Shown piece by piece: positions 8,865-17,609 of a DNA stretch of 64,000 bases. Source of the stretch: Cellulomonas sp. URHE0023 (lineage in GTDB: Bacteria > Actinomycetota > Actinomycetes > Actinomycetales > Cellulomonadaceae). The notes below the pieces were generated by a model, which was not told where the DNA came from, made no database searches, and worked only from the letters and a program-made list of their open reading frames with translations. The stretch is from positions 186,001 to 250,000 of the forward strand of contig NZ_JIAN01000005.1 in NCBI RefSeq assembly GCF_000688475.1, given 5' to 3'. The position numbers and the translations under genes were made by a program. Each line of letters begins with the position of its first letter. Within the stretch, counting starts at the first letter, position 1.

Positions 8865-9539
8865 ATGACCCAGGCCCACGCCACCAGCACCACCACCCGC
8901 CCCGACGAGGACCAACCTGTCCCGGCCCGTCGTCGGCGGTCCCTGCCGCGACCGGCGTGGCGCCTCACGGGGCTGGTCGGCGTCGCAGCGCTGGCCGTCG
9001 CGGGCGTCCTAACGCTGGCCGGCCACGATGGCTCGGCACCCGTCGACGAACGCGCGGTCAGGTCGGTCGTCGTGGACGCCGCCGAGCCAGTCCATTCCGA
9101 CGACGACATCGTGACCACTGCGTGCTTCAGCTATCGCGTGCCCGAAGGCCTGGAGCTCGACCGGCAGTCTGCGGGCTGCTCGACGGCGGTCGGCTTCGGA
9201 TCTGACAGCCTCACCCAGATACAGGTACGGGCGCAGACGGGCGACCTCGGAACCGATCGCGGCGATCTCGCCGCCGCGGTTCGCCAGTCGCTCGTCGACG
9301 CGGGTGTCGACGGCGTCGACGTCGACGTCCTGACGGTCGACGGGCGCGACGCGGCCCGGTTGCGCTCCGTCGACTCGTGGGGGATTCGCCGCACGTCGTA
9401 CGTCGTCCCTCTGCCCCCGGGCCGGTTCACGCAAGCGGGCAAGGATCTCGGGAGCATCTGGCTGACCGGCCCCTCGTCGCCGGAGTTCGACGCCTGGATG
9501 GCGACCGTCCTCGGCTCCCTGGAGATCCCCGGCGACTGA
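8865..9539 (+). CDS. Membrane-anchored extracytoplasmic protein of unknown function
   Basis: This 224-residue protein starts at an ATG preceded by GAGGAG (five-base gap). A Pro/Arg-rich cytoplasmic tail (about 1-35) is followed by one membrane helix (LVGVAALAVAGVLTLAG, about 42-58). A soluble domain of about 165 residues then faces outside. It contains two cysteines (TACFSY and SAGCSTA) likely to form a disulfide, and ends in a W-containing amphipathic segment (FDAWMATVLGSLEIPGD). The type II anchor is seen in the sequence. I recognise no domain. It is transcribed divergently from glyA, and no functional link to that gene is evident. Confidence 0.75.
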   Translation: MTQAHATSTTTRPDEDQPVPARRRRSLPRPAWRLTGLVGVAALAVAGVLTLAGHDGSAPVDERAVRSVVVDAAEPVHSDDDIVTTACFSYRVPEGLELDRQSAGCSTAVGFGSDSLTQIQVRAQTGDLGTDRGDLAAAVRQSLVDAGVDGVDVDVLTVDGRDAARLRSVDSWGIRRTSYVVPLPPGRFTQAGKDLGSIWLTGPSSPEFDAWMATVLGSLEIPGD

Positions 9540-9547
9540 GCTGCAGG

Positions 9548-10048
9548 TCAGCCTTCGGAGCCGTCGCCGAGGATCTTGCGCAGGTAGGCGTACGTCAGGT
9601 CGCCGGCCGTCTGGTCGTGCTGGTGCTTGTAGCCGTGCTTGGCGTAGAGGGCGATGTTCTGCACGGAGTCGCGTCCGGTGAACACCCAGACCTCCTCGAT
9701 GCCGTCGGGCAGGAACGGCAGGATCGCCATGAGCATCTGGGTGCCGAAGCCCTGGCCCTGGAGATCAGGGGCCACGGCGAACCGGCCGAGCGTCGCCTTC
9801 GAGCCCTCGATGAGCACGCGGATGGAGCCGACGAGACGGTTCCCGTACCAGCCGCCGAGCGTGATGACGCCGTCTGCCTGGAGGTCGGCCTGCAGCTCGC
9901 CGAGGGTCTGCGTCAGTGGCGGGATGTGCGGGTCGCCGTACTGCTGGGCCTCGGTGACGAACGCGGCGCGACGGAGCGTCAGCAGCTCCCCGGCGTCATC
10001 GAGGGTCACGGAACGGATGTCGAGGTCGGCCGTGGTCATGTCGCCCAT
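9548..10048 (-). CDS. GNAT-family N-acetyltransferase
   Basis: This 166-residue acetyltransferase of the GCN5-related fold has the acetyl-CoA pyrophosphate-binding motif A visible as LGRFAVAPDLQGQGFGTQML, the Q/RxxGxG/A signature. Before it comes the beta-4 strand (GNRLVGSIRVLIEG), and the C-terminal FTGRDSVQNIALYAKHGYK has the usual Asn-Ala-Tyr helix. The substrate is not predictable. The ATG at 10048 lacks a Shine-Dalgarno sequence; an ATG three codons inside (10039) is an equal candidate. It is divergent from purU with only about 40 bases between starts, so both promoters are compressed and leaderless starts are possible. Confidence 0.85.
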   Translation of the reverse strand: MGDMTTADLDIRSVTLDDAGELLTLRRAAFVTEAQQYGDPHIPPLTQTLGELQADLQADGVITLGGWYGNRLVGSIRVLIEGSKATLGRFAVAPDLQGQGFGTQMLMAILPFLPDGIEEVWVFTGRDSVQNIALYAKHGYKHQHDQTAGDLTYAYLRKILGDGSEG

Positions 10049-10073
10049 CGTGTCAGCCGATCACGGCGACCAC

Positions 10074-10079
10074 TACTCT
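10074..10079 (+). promoter_or_regulatory. Candidate -10 box; purU mRNA may be leaderless
   Basis: TACTCT ends eight bases before the purU GTG, and no Shine-Dalgarno sequence precedes that codon. A transcript starting at or next to the GTG would be leaderless, which is common in actinobacteria. Confidence 0.4.
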
Positions 10080-10087
10080 CGGGACTC

Positions 10088-10951
10088 GTGTCCTCCGCCA
10101 CGATCGAGCCGACCCACTGGGTGCTCTCCCTGTCCTGCCCCGACCGGCCCGGCATCGTCCACGCCGTCGCCGGGCTGCTGGCCGAGCTCGGCGGCAACAT
10201 CACCGAGTCCCAGCAGTTCGGGGACCCGCTGTCGGGCCTGTTCTTCATGCGCGTGCAGGTCACCGCGTCAGCGCCGCGCGAGGCCCTCACCGCAGCCCTC
10301 GAGTCCCTGGGCGACGAGTTCGGCATGCAGTGGTCCCTCGACGTCGTGGGCCGGCCGATGCGGACGCTCGTCATGGGCTCCACAGCGGCGCACTGCCTGA
10401 ACGACCTCGCGTTCCGCCAGCGGTCGGAGAACCTTCCCGTCGACCTCGTCGCCGTCGTCTCCAACCACACCGCCCTCGAGCCGCTGGCCGGGTTCTACGG
10501 GATCCCGTTCCACCACGTGCCCGTCACCGCAGCGACGAAGGCGCAGGCCGAGGCCCGCCTTCTCGAGCTCGTCGCGGAGCTCGACGTCGAGCTCGTCGTC
10601 CTCGCGCGGTACATGCAGATCCTGTCCGACGACCTGTGCCGAGCGTTGCAGGGCCGCGTGATCAACATCCACCACTCGTTCCTCCCGTCGTTCAAGGGCG
10701 CCCGACCGTACGCGCAGGCGCACGACCGCGGGGTCAAGCTGATCGGGGCCACCGCGCACTACGTGACGGGCGACCTCGACGAGGGCCCGATCATCGAGCA
10801 GGACGTCGAGCGGGTGGACCACTCCCGCGCGGTCGAGGACCTGGTCGCTCTCGGTCAGGACGTAGAGCGTCGGGCACTCGCACGGGCCGTCCGCTGGCAC
10901 GCCGAGCACCGCGTCCTGCTCGACGGCCACCGAACCATCGTCTTCAAGTAG
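10088..10951 (+). CDS. purU: Formyltetrahydrofolate deformylase
   Basis: PurU hydrolyses 10-formyl-THF to formate and THF, balancing the one-carbon pool. This 287-residue protein has an N-terminal ACT regulatory domain (LSLSCPDRPGIVHAVAGLLAELGGNITESQQF, about 10-85). A formyltransferase-fold catalytic domain follows, with INIHHSFLPSFKGARPY and GATAHYVTGDLDEGPIIEQD; the His and Asp residues in those blocks are the family's active-site residues. The GTG start is set by the onset of the ACT domain. It is not in an operon with glyA-folD, but belongs to the same one-carbon network, as do purH and purN some 20 kb away. Confidence 0.96.
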   Translation: MSSATIEPTHWVLSLSCPDRPGIVHAVAGLLAELGGNITESQQFGDPLSGLFFMRVQVTASAPREALTAALESLGDEFGMQWSLDVVGRPMRTLVMGSTAAHCLNDLAFRQRSENLPVDLVAVVSNHTALEPLAGFYGIPFHHVPVTAATKAQAEARLLELVAELDVELVVLARYMQILSDDLCRALQGRVINIHHSFLPSFKGARPYAQAHDRGVKLIGATAHYVTGDLDEGPIIEQDVERVDHSRAVEDLVALGQDVERRALARAVRWHAEHRVLLDGHRTIVFK

Positions 10952-11319
10952 CTCCGCCGTGAGGCGGCAGGTCACGGCCCACCGTCGACCGACTCCACAG
11001 CGCTCCCCGGCACGGTTTCACCTGCGGCTGTACGGGTGAATCACACCGCGCCCGGCGCGGACCTCACGGCGGCCCATACGGGCTTGACCTGCTGTCTAGC
11101 CTTGGGGAGCCCAGATCACGATGTGGCGAAGCATTCGGTCAGTTCATTGACTTCGACGGCGAATCAGCCGATGGAATGCCATGCGGATCGTTCTGGGCGT
11201 GTCGCCGGGCCTGCGACGATCGCTCCCGTCTCGTCGGGCGGCGGATCAGTCCGCTGCCGTTCGGGTCACTCGGCGAGCATCACCTCTTTCACCAACGGCA
11301 AAGAAGGCGTAGGAAACAC
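10952..11319. other. Intergenic region upstream of binding-protein gene
   Basis: This 368-base gap between purU and the sugar-binding lipoprotein gene holds the promoter region of the latter. A TTGACT resembling a -35 box occurs near 11148, but no convincing -10 follows at 16-18 bases. A lone AGGA precedes the ATG. I see no gene, RNA or strong inverted repeat here. Confidence 0.4.
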
Positions 11320-12618
11320 ATGCGTACAGGACGCAAGTTCACAGCGGTGGCCGCCGGGATCGCAGTAGCGACCCTCGCGCTGGCAGCCTGCTCGGGGAAC
11401 GACGGCGACTCCTCCGGCGGTGGCGACACTGGTGACGCCGCCCAGGCTGAGGTCTTCACCTGGTGGGCCGACGGTTCCGAGAAGGCCGGCCTCGACGCGC
11501 TCGTGACCGTGTTCAACCAGCAGTTCCCCGACACCGAGTTCGTGAACGGTGCGATCGCCGGTGGCGCCGGTTCGGCTGCCAAGGAGCTGCTGCAGACCCG
11601 CCTGCAGAGCAACAACCCGCCGGACACGTTCCAGGCGCACGCCGGAGCCGAGCTCACCGACTACATCAAGGCCGGCCAGGTCCAGGACGTCTCGAACCTG
11701 TACGACGAGTTCGGTCTGCGCGACTCCTTCCCGAAGGACCTGGTGGACCGGCTCACGGTCAACGGCAAGATCTACTCGGTCCCCTCGAACATCCACCGCG
11801 CCAACGTCGTCTGGGCCAACCCTGAGGTGCTCAAGGGCGCAGGGCTGGACCCGGCCGCCACCTACGCCACGTTGGACGACTGGTTCGCTGCCATGGACGC
11901 CGTCAAGGAGAACACCGGCCTGACGCCGCTGTCGATCGCGACGACCTGGACGCAGATCAACCTGCTGGAGACCGTCCTGCTGTCCGACCTGGGCGCCGAC
12001 GCCTACACGGGTCTGTGGAACGGGAAGACCGACTGGCAGGGCCCCGAGGTCACCAAGGCGCTGACCGACTTCGGCAGGGCGATCAGCTACACCAACGAGG
12101 ACCGTGACGGCCTCGAGTGGCCGGACGCCACGCAGCAGATCATCGACGGCACCGCGGCGTTCAACGTCATGGGCGACTGGGCCGCGGCGGCGTTCGACGG
12201 GGCCGGCAAGCAGGCACCCACCGACTACGTCTACTTCCCGGTGCCCGGCACCGACGGCGTCTTCGACTTCCTGGCCGACTCCTTCACGCTGCCCGTGAAC
12301 GCCCCGCACCCCGCCGGCGCGAAGAACTGGCTGAGCACGATCGGCTCGCTCGAGGGTCAGGTCGCGTTCAACAAGGCCAAGGGCTCGATCCCGGCCCGCA
12401 CCGACGCCAACCCGGCAGACTTCTCGGCCTACCAGCAGACGGCCATCACGTCGTTCGGCCAGGACACCATCGTGTCCTCGCTCGCGCACGGTGCCGCTGC
12501 CCCGGGAGCGTGGGTGAGCGCGATCAGTGACGCCACGGTGAACTTCACGACCGGCGTCTCGGACCTCGAGACGTTCCAGACGGAGCTCGTCGACGCGTGG
12601 CTGGCCAACGTGGGCTGA
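11320..12618 (+). CDS. Sugar ABC transporter substrate-binding lipoprotein, glucose/mannose type
   Basis: This 432-residue extracytoplasmic lipoprotein has a signal peptide with lipobox LALAAC (Cys24). The mature sequence VFTWWADGSEKAGLDAL, VNGAIAGGAGSAAKELLQTRL and PPDTFQAHAGAEL matches the glucose/mannose-binding proteins of the CUT1 class (Thermus-type). Downstream, WANPEVLKGAG and AFNVMGDWAAAAF are typical of family 1 binding proteins. No CUT1 permease genes lie next to it. The gene stands alone, followed by a strong terminator and a convergent ATPase gene of the other (CUT2) class. It probably works with permeases encoded elsewhere. Glucose or mannose is the likely ligand by similarity only. 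Confidence 0.88.
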   Translation: MRTGRKFTAVAAGIAVATLALAACSGNDGDSSGGGDTGDAAQAEVFTWWADGSEKAGLDALVTVFNQQFPDTEFVNGAIAGGAGSAAKELLQTRLQSNNPPDTFQAHAGAELTDYIKAGQVQDVSNLYDEFGLRDSFPKDLVDRLTVNGKIYSVPSNIHRANVVWANPEVLKGAGLDPAATYATLDDWFAAMDAVKENTGLTPLSIATTWTQINLLETVLLSDLGADAYTGLWNGKTDWQGPEVTKALTDFGRAISYTNEDRDGLEWPDATQQIIDGTAAFNVMGDWAAAAFDGAGKQAPTDYVYFPVPGTDGVFDFLADSFTLPVNAPHPAGAKNWLSTIGSLEGQVAFNKAKGSIPARTDANPADFSAYQQTAITSFGQDTIVSSLAHGAAAPGAWVSAISDATVNFTTGVSDLETFQTELVDAWLANVG

Positions 12619-12631
12619 CACGCCGACCACC

Positions 12632-12674
12632 AAGAAGAGGGCCTCCCGACGCTGCGTCGGGAGGCCCTCTTCTT
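12632..12674. terminator. Strong bidirectional hairpin terminator
   Basis: A perfect 19-bp inverted repeat (AAGAAGAGGGCCTCCCGAC and its complement) encloses the loop GCTGC. It is flanked by short A/T runs on both sides, so it can end both the binding-protein transcript and the convergent ATPase transcript. Confidence 0.85.
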
Positions 12675-12680
12675 GTCGGC

Positions 12681-13460
12681 TCAGCGGAAGGCGGCCATCC
12701 GGCGCACCATCTCGTCGTCCGGTGAGGTCGCACCCGTGATCGCGGCGAGGATCGACTCGTAGCTCGCGGTCGCGGCGTCGAACGACCCGTTGTTCCTGCC
12801 GTGCCGCAGCACGACGATGCGGTCGGACACGGCCCGCACGTCGTTCATGTTGTGGCTGATGAGGATGACGCCGTGGCCCAGCTCGCGCAGTCGCTCGATG
12901 TAGGTGAGCACCTCGGCGGTCTGGGCGACCGAGAGTGCGGCGGTGGGCTCGTCGAGCACGACGAGCCGCGGCGACCCGATGAGAGTCCGGGCGATCGCGA
13001 CCGCCTGACGCTGACCCGCCGACAGCTCCGACAGCGGGGTGCGCACCGACGGGATCCGGCTGGTCAGGTCCAGCAGGAGGCGCCGGGCCACCTGCTCCAT
13101 CTGACCGTCGTCGAGCAGTCCGCCGTCGGTGAGCTCGCGCCCGAGGAAGATGTTCGACGTCACGTCGAGGTTCCCGCACAGGGCAAGGTCCTGGAACACG
13201 GTCGCGATGCCCAGGGTGTGCGCAGCCGAAGGTGAGGCGATCGTCTGGGCGTCACCGTCGATCTCGATGAGCCCCGAGTCAGGCTGCAGGACCCCGGAGA
13301 TGACCTTCGCCAGGGTGGACTTCCCCGCACCGTTGTCGCCGACGAGCGCGACGACCTGGTGGGCGTAAACGTCGAGGTCGACACCGACGAGAGCTTCCAC
13401 GGCCCCGAACCGCTTGGTGATCTGCCGGAGCGAGAGCAGCGGCACGCGACTTGCGATCAT
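12681..13460 (-). CDS. Lone CUT2-type sugar ABC ATP-binding protein
   Basis: This 259-residue single nucleotide-binding domain resembles the N-terminal half of RbsA/MmsA and the one-domain FrcA proteins. Visible motifs are Walker A GDNGAGKST, Q-loop FQDLAL, a signature reading LSAGQRQAVAIARTL (Ala in place of the first Gly of LSGGQ), Walker [12 protein letters not shown] and H-loop ILISHNMNDV. CUT2 systems normally use a fused double ATPase. The neighbouring operon already has one, so this extra domain lacks an obvious partner permease. It lies 63 bases after the ROK regulator on the same strand and could be co-transcribed with it. Confidence 0.88.
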   Translation of the reverse strand: MIASRVPLLSLRQITKRFGAVEALVGVDLDVYAHQVVALVGDNGAGKSTLAKVISGVLQPDSGLIEIDGDAQTIASPSAAHTLGIATVFQDLALCGNLDVTSNIFLGRELTDGGLLDDGQMEQVARRLLLDLTSRIPSVRTPLSELSAGQRQAVAIARTLIGSPRLVVLDEPTAALSVAQTAEVLTYIERLRELGHGVILISHNMNDVRAVSDRIVVLRHGRNNGSFDAATASYESILAAITGATSPDDEMVRRMAAFR

Positions 13461-13523
13461 GTTGTCACCTGCTCCCCTTTGGGCACGTGGTAGGACGTAG
13501 TGAAGACCCGTTACGCATGCGCG

Positions 13524-14717
13524 TCAATCACCCATCCCCGGTTCGCTCGGGGAGGAGTGCTCCGACGGGCGCGCGACGAAGTCGATGGACCGGAACACCA
13601 TCTCGAGCGCACCGATGACCTCCGCACGTTCGCCGAGCTCGGCGGGAACCACCTCGAGCGGAGCGATCTGGTTGAGCAGGACACGATGGCGGATGGCGTC
13701 GCGCAGCGGCGCGAGCAGGGTCTCACCGGTCTCCGCCAGCTCACCGCCGACCACGACGGCCTGCGGGTTGAGGGCGATGGCGAGCCCGGCGACGACGGCA
13801 CCGATCGTCGAGCCCGCGTCGGCGACGACCCGCGCGCAGCCGGCGTCGCCGTCGGCCGCCCTCTGCACCACGTCGCGCAGCGTCAGCGGGCCGTGGCTCG
13901 CCCGCAGAGGTTCGATGAGGGAGGACGCACCCACGACGGTGTCCAGGCAGCCACGGCTCCCGCACCGGCAGATGTCGCCGGCCGGGTCGACCTGGACGTG
14001 CCCGATCTCCCCCGCTGTTCCCGCGAAGCCCGGGTGCACCTGGCCGCCGAGAACCACCCCGGCACCGGTGGTGTAGGACGCACGCACGAAGACGGAGTCC
14101 CGATAGAAGCGTGAGGCGCCCTGCACGCTCTCGGCGAGCGCTCCGAGGTTGGCGTCGTTGTCGACGAACACAGGACACCCGAGCCGCTTGGACAGGATGT
14201 GTCCGATGTGGATCTCGTCCCAGCCGCGCATGATGCCGCGGACGGAGATCATGCCGGTCGCGCTGTCGACGGGCGCGGGCAGCGCGATGCCGACACCGAC
14301 CACCTCGTCGAGCCCGGAACCCACCCGCTCGAGCAGGTCGGTGACGAGCAGGGCAGCGCGGTCCAGGCTGGTGTCCATGCGGTGCTCGTGCGGCAGCGGG
14401 AGGGTCTGCTCGGCGACGACCTCGTGCGAGACGTCGCCGAGGGCGACCCTGAGCTGCCGCACCCCGATGTGGATCCCGACGGCCAGGCCGACGCGGTGCG
14501 CGATGGTGACCATCTGCGCCCGACGGCCGCTGCGGGTGGTGTTGCGGGTGTCCACCACGCCCGCCGACAGGAGCTCCTTGACGATCGTGGAGATCGTCGC
14601 CGTCGAGAGCCCGGTCGCCCCGGCGAGCTCGACCTGGGTGAGCCCACCGTGGCGGTGGACGGTCTCGACGATGAGCGCGCGGTTGGCCTCGCGCAGCGCG
14701 GACTGCGAGCCCGACAT
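13524..14717 (-). CDS. ROK-family transcriptional repressor
   Basis: This 397-residue NagC/XylR-like regulator has an N-terminal winged helix-turn-helix (LTQVELAGATGLSTATISTIVKELL, about 27-60). A sugar-kinase-like ROK domain follows. The zinc site reads GEIGHVQVDPAGDICRCGSRGCLDTVVG; the family usually has Glu after GCL and here it is Asp. GAGVVLGGQVHPGFAGTAGEIGH matches the sugar-binding loop. I chose the ATG at 14717 (MSGSQSALREANRALI) rather than one ten codons upstream. It lies downstream of the mmsB permease gene, so it is the natural candidate to control the monosaccharide operon, with the transported sugar as inducer. That role is inferred. Confidence 0.88.
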   Translation of the reverse strand: MSGSQSALREANRALIVETVHRHGGLTQVELAGATGLSTATISTIVKELLSAGVVDTRNTTRSGRRAQMVTIAHRVGLAVGIHIGVRQLRVALGDVSHEVVAEQTLPLPHEHRMDTSLDRAALLVTDLLERVGSGLDEVVGVGIALPAPVDSATGMISVRGIMRGWDEIHIGHILSKRLGCPVFVDNDANLGALAESVQGASRFYRDSVFVRASYTTGAGVVLGGQVHPGFAGTAGEIGHVQVDPAGDICRCGSRGCLDTVVGASSLIEPLRASHGPLTLRDVVQRAADGDAGCARVVADAGSTIGAVVAGLAIALNPQAVVVGGELAETGETLLAPLRDAIRHRVLLNQIAPLEVVPAELGERAEVIGALEMVFRSIDFVARPSEHSSPSEPGMGD

Positions 14718-14751
14718 CGCCACCCGCCCTTCCACGGTCGCGAGCATAGAC

Positions 14752-14782
14752 GCCCCGCCCCGCTCGCAGCGGGGAACGGGGC
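14752..14782 (-). terminator. Hairpin between mmsB and ROK gene
   Basis: GCCCCG-CCCCGCT pairs with AGCGGGG-(AA)-CGGGGC around a CGC loop, giving 13 pairs with a two-base bulge. GACGCCC/GGGCGTC extend the base. It follows the mmsB stop by 17 bases and may separate the ABC operon from the regulator gene or reduce read-through. Confidence 0.5.
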
Positions 14783-14798
14783 AGGGCGTCCTACCAGG

Positions 14799-15980
14799 TC
14801 AGCGGGCTGCGCTCGCCCGCCGCTTGTTGAAGATGTCGAAGGCGACGGCCAGCAGGAGGACCAGACCCTTGACCACCTGCTGGACGGCCTGGTCGATGCC
14901 CATGAGCTGCATGCCGTTGCTCATCACGCCGACGAGCAGACCGCCGACGATGGCGCCGGAGATCCGTCCGACACCGCCGGTCGTCGACGCTCCGCCGATG
15001 AAGCAGGCGGCGATCGCGTCGAGCTCGAACATGTTGCCGGCACCCGGCTGGGCGCCGTTGGACCGCGACGAGTAGACGACGCCCGCCACCGCGGCGAGCA
15101 GGCCCATGTTCACGAAGATCAAGAAGTTGACCCGCGGGACCTTCACACCGGAGAGCTGGGCGGCCGACAGGTTCCCGCCGATCGCGTAGACGTGGCGCCC
15201 GAACTTCGTCTTCGACGTCAGGACGGAGTAGGTGATGATCAGCACGCCCAGGATGAGCAGCACGATCGGCAGGCCACGGCTGCGCGACAGCTGGTAGGCG
15301 AACGCCATGACGACGATCCCGACGAGCGCGATCTTGGTGATGAAGATCGGCATCGACTCGACCGCCTGCTGGTAGCGGATGCGACCCTGGCGGCTGCGCA
15401 GCTGGCTGACGGCGTAGCCCACCACCGCCACGGCACCGATGAGGATGGTGAACACGTCGTACCCGTTGCCGCCGAGGAACCCGTTCAGGAAGCCACCGGC
15501 GATGCGCTGGTACTCGGCCGGGAACGGCGACAGAGAGATGTTGTCGAGGACCTTGAGGGTCAGGCCGCGGAATATGAGCATCCCCGCGAGCGTGACGATG
15601 AACGCCGGGATCCCGACGTACGCGACCCAGAGCCCCTGCCACATGCCGCACAGGAGCCCGACGGCGACGCCGGCCAGGACGCCGACCCACCAGGGCTGAC
15701 CGTGCCGGATCACGACGACGGCGGACACGGATCCCGTGAGGGCCACCAGCGACCCGACCGAGAGGTCGATGTGGCCGGCGATGATGACGATCATCATGCC
15801 GATCGCGAGGATCAGGACGTAGGAGTACTGCAGCACGATGTTGGTGACGTTGCCGGGGCTCAGCAGCGTCCCGTCCGTCAGGATGGCGAACAGGCCCACG
15901 ATCGCGATGAACGCGACGAAGATGCCACTCTGCCGCAGGTTCCTCGTGAAGAGGTCCTTCAGGCCTACCACTGCGGTCAT
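14799..15980 (-). CDS. mmsB: Monosaccharide ABC transporter permease (MmsB/XylH type)
   Basis: This 393-residue CUT2 inner-membrane permease has about ten hydrophobic segments. Family blocks are [41 protein letters not shown], the EAA-like [21 protein letters not shown], and [20 protein letters not shown]. The length near 390 and the long central insert ([23 protein letters not shown]) match the XylH/GguB/MmsB subfamily that imports xylose, arabinose, glucose or galactose. Its ATG overlaps the stop of the ATPase gene (ATGA). It forms the channel for the ChvE-like binding protein and the double ATPase encoded upstream. Confidence 0.93.
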   Translation of the reverse strand: MTAVVGLKDLFTRNLRQSGIFVAFIAIVGLFAILTDGTLLSPGNVTNIVLQYSYVLILAIGMMIVIIAGHIDLSVGSLVALTGSVSAVVVIRHGQPWWVGVLAGVAVGLLCGMWQGLWVAYVGIPAFIVTLAGMLIFRGLTLKVLDNISLSPFPAEYQRIAGGFLNGFLGGNGYDVFTILIGAVAVVGYAVSQLRSRQGRIRYQQAVESMPIFITKIALVGIVVMAFAYQLSRSRGLPIVLLILGVLIITYSVLTSKTKFGRHVYAIGGNLSAAQLSGVKVPRVNFLIFVNMGLLAAVAGVVYSSRSNGAQPGAGNMFELDAIAACFIGGASTTGGVGRISGAIVGGLLVGVMSNGMQLMGIDQAVQQVVKGLVLLLAVAFDIFNKRRASAAR

Positions 15981-17515
15981 CGGACCGGGCCCCTTTCCAT
16001 AGTCATGAGCTCCATCAGGTGTTCCTGTGTCGCGTGCTCCTTGCCGACCTCACCGGTGATCCGGCCTGCCGAGAGCGTGTAGATCCGGTCGCACATGCCG
16101 ATGAGCTCGGGCAGCTCCGAGGAGATCAGGATCACTGCCCGGCCTGCCTCGGCCAGCCTGTTGATGAGCGTGTAGATCTCGTACTTGGCTCCGACGTCGA
16201 TGCCACGGGTCGGCTCGTCGAGGATGAGCACCTGCGGATCGGTGAACAGCCACTTGCTCAGCACGACCTTCTGCTGGTTCCCGCCCGAGAGCTTGCCGGT
16301 CACGGCCATCACGGAGGGCGCCTTGATGTTCATGCTCTGGCGGTACTCCTCGGCAACCTTGATCTCCTCGTTCGAGTTGACGAAGCCCCCGCGGGAGATC
16401 TGGTCGAGGTTGGCCGACGAGATGTTGGTCCGGATGTCCTCGATGAGGTTGAGGCCGAACTTCTTGCGGTCCTCGGTGGCGTAGGCGATGCCGTGCTCGA
16501 TCGCTTCGTCCACCGTGCGCGTCTGGATCTCGTTGCCGTGCAGGAAGACCTTCCCCGAGATATCACGGCCGTAGCTGCGGCCGAACACCGACATCGCCAG
16601 CTCGGTTCGTCCCGCGCCCATGAGGCCTGCGATCCCGACGATCTCCCCGGCGCGCACCGAGAGCGACGCGTTGTCGACGACGACGCGCTCGGCCTGGGTC
16701 GGGTGGTTGACGGTCCAGTTCTCGATCCTGAGCACCTCCTCGCCGACGACGGAGTCGTGCGGGGGGAACCGGTGGCCCAGGTCACGGCCGACCATGCCGC
16801 GGATGATGCGCTCCTGGGTGACCTCGTCGGCCACCATGTTGAGCGTCTCGACGGTCTTGCCGTCTCGGATGATCGTCGTGGAGTCCGCGATCTCCGCGAT
16901 CTCGTTGAGCTTGTGGGAGATCATGATCGACGTGATCCCGTGGCCCTTGAGCTGACGGAGCAGCTCGAGCAGGTGCTCGGAGTCGTTGTCGTTCAGCGCG
17001 GCGGTCGGCTCGTCGAGGATGAGGAGCTTGACCTCCTTGGACAGCGCCTTCGCGATCTCCACCAGCTGCTGCTTGCCGACACCCAGCTGTCCGACGGGAG
17101 TCACCGGGAGCTCGTCGAGGCCGACCCGGGCGAGCAGCGCGGCTGCGTCCTGGTTGGTCAGGTTCCAGTCGATGAGCCCGCGTCGGACGCGTTCGTTGCC
17201 GAGGAAGATGTTCTCCGCGACCGAGAGGTACGGGACGAGCGCAAGCTCCTGGTGGATGATCACGATCCCGCGGGCCTCCGAGTCGTTGATCGACCCGAAC
17301 TCCATCTCCTCACCGTCGAAGATGATCTTGCCCTCGTACGTCCCGTGGCCGTAGACGCCCGACAGCACCTTCATCAGGGTCGACTTGCCAGCCCCGTTCT
17401 CACCACAGATCGCGTGGATCTCGCCGCGTTCGACGCTGATCGACACGTCCTGCAACGCCTTGACGCCGGGAAACGTCTTGGTGATGGACTGCATCTCCAG
17501 AATGGGTGTCGCCAT
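15977..17515 (-). CDS. mmsA: Monosaccharide ABC transporter double ATPase (MmsA/GguA type)
   Basis: This 512-residue protein has two nucleotide-binding domains. The N-terminal one has Walker [10 protein letters not shown], signature [15 protein letters not shown] and Walker [12 protein letters not shown]. The C-terminal one has the degenerate Walker [11 protein letters not shown] typical of CUT2 ATPases, signature [15 protein letters not shown] and Walker [13 protein letters not shown]. The start at 17515 is chosen because GGAGG lies seven bases upstream; the frame stays open a further 14 codons. It sits between the binding-protein gene and the permease gene of the same operon and energises sugar import. 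Confidence 0.94.
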   Translation of the reverse strand: MATPILEMQSITKTFPGVKALQDVSISVERGEIHAICGENGAGKSTLMKVLSGVYGHGTYEGKIIFDGEEMEFGSINDSEARGIVIIHQELALVPYLSVAENIFLGNERVRRGLIDWNLTNQDAAALLARVGLDELPVTPVGQLGVGKQQLVEIAKALSKEVKLLILDEPTAALNDNDSEHLLELLRQLKGHGITSIMISHKLNEIAEIADSTTIIRDGKTVETLNMVADEVTQERIIRGMVGRDLGHRFPPHDSVVGEEVLRIENWTVNHPTQAERVVVDNASLSVRAGEIVGIAGLMGAGRTELAMSVFGRSYGRDISGKVFLHGNEIQTRTVDEAIEHGIAYATEDRKKFGLNLIEDIRTNISSANLDQISRGGFVNSNEEIKVAEEYRQSMNIKAPSVMAVTGKLSGGNQQKVVLSKWLFTDPQVLILDEPTRGIDVGAKYEIYTLINRLAEAGRAVILISSELPELIGMCDRIYTLSAGRITGEVGKEHATQEHLMELMTMERGPVR

Positions 17516-17551
17516 GGCGGCCTCCACCATCCTTCGTGGTCGTGGGCACGC

Positions 17552-17587
17552 CCCCACGCCGGCCGGACGCTGCCGGCCGGCGTGGGG
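17552..17587 (-). repeat. Intercistronic stem-loop between binding-protein and ATPase genes
   Basis: A perfect 15-bp stem (CCCCACGCCGGCCGG and complement) with a 6-base loop lies in the 94-base spacer between chvE and mmsA. With no U-tract it looks like an mRNA-stabilising or attenuating hairpin, similar in position to those that raise binding protein over membrane components. Confidence 0.6.
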
Positions 17588-17609
17588 AGCGCGATCCCTG
17601 CAGGGTGGG

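Noticed and set aside
11320..13460. Reading the binding protein and the adjacent ATPase as one transporter.
   Set aside because: They are convergent, separated by a 19-bp terminator, and belong to CUT1 and CUT2 classes respectively.
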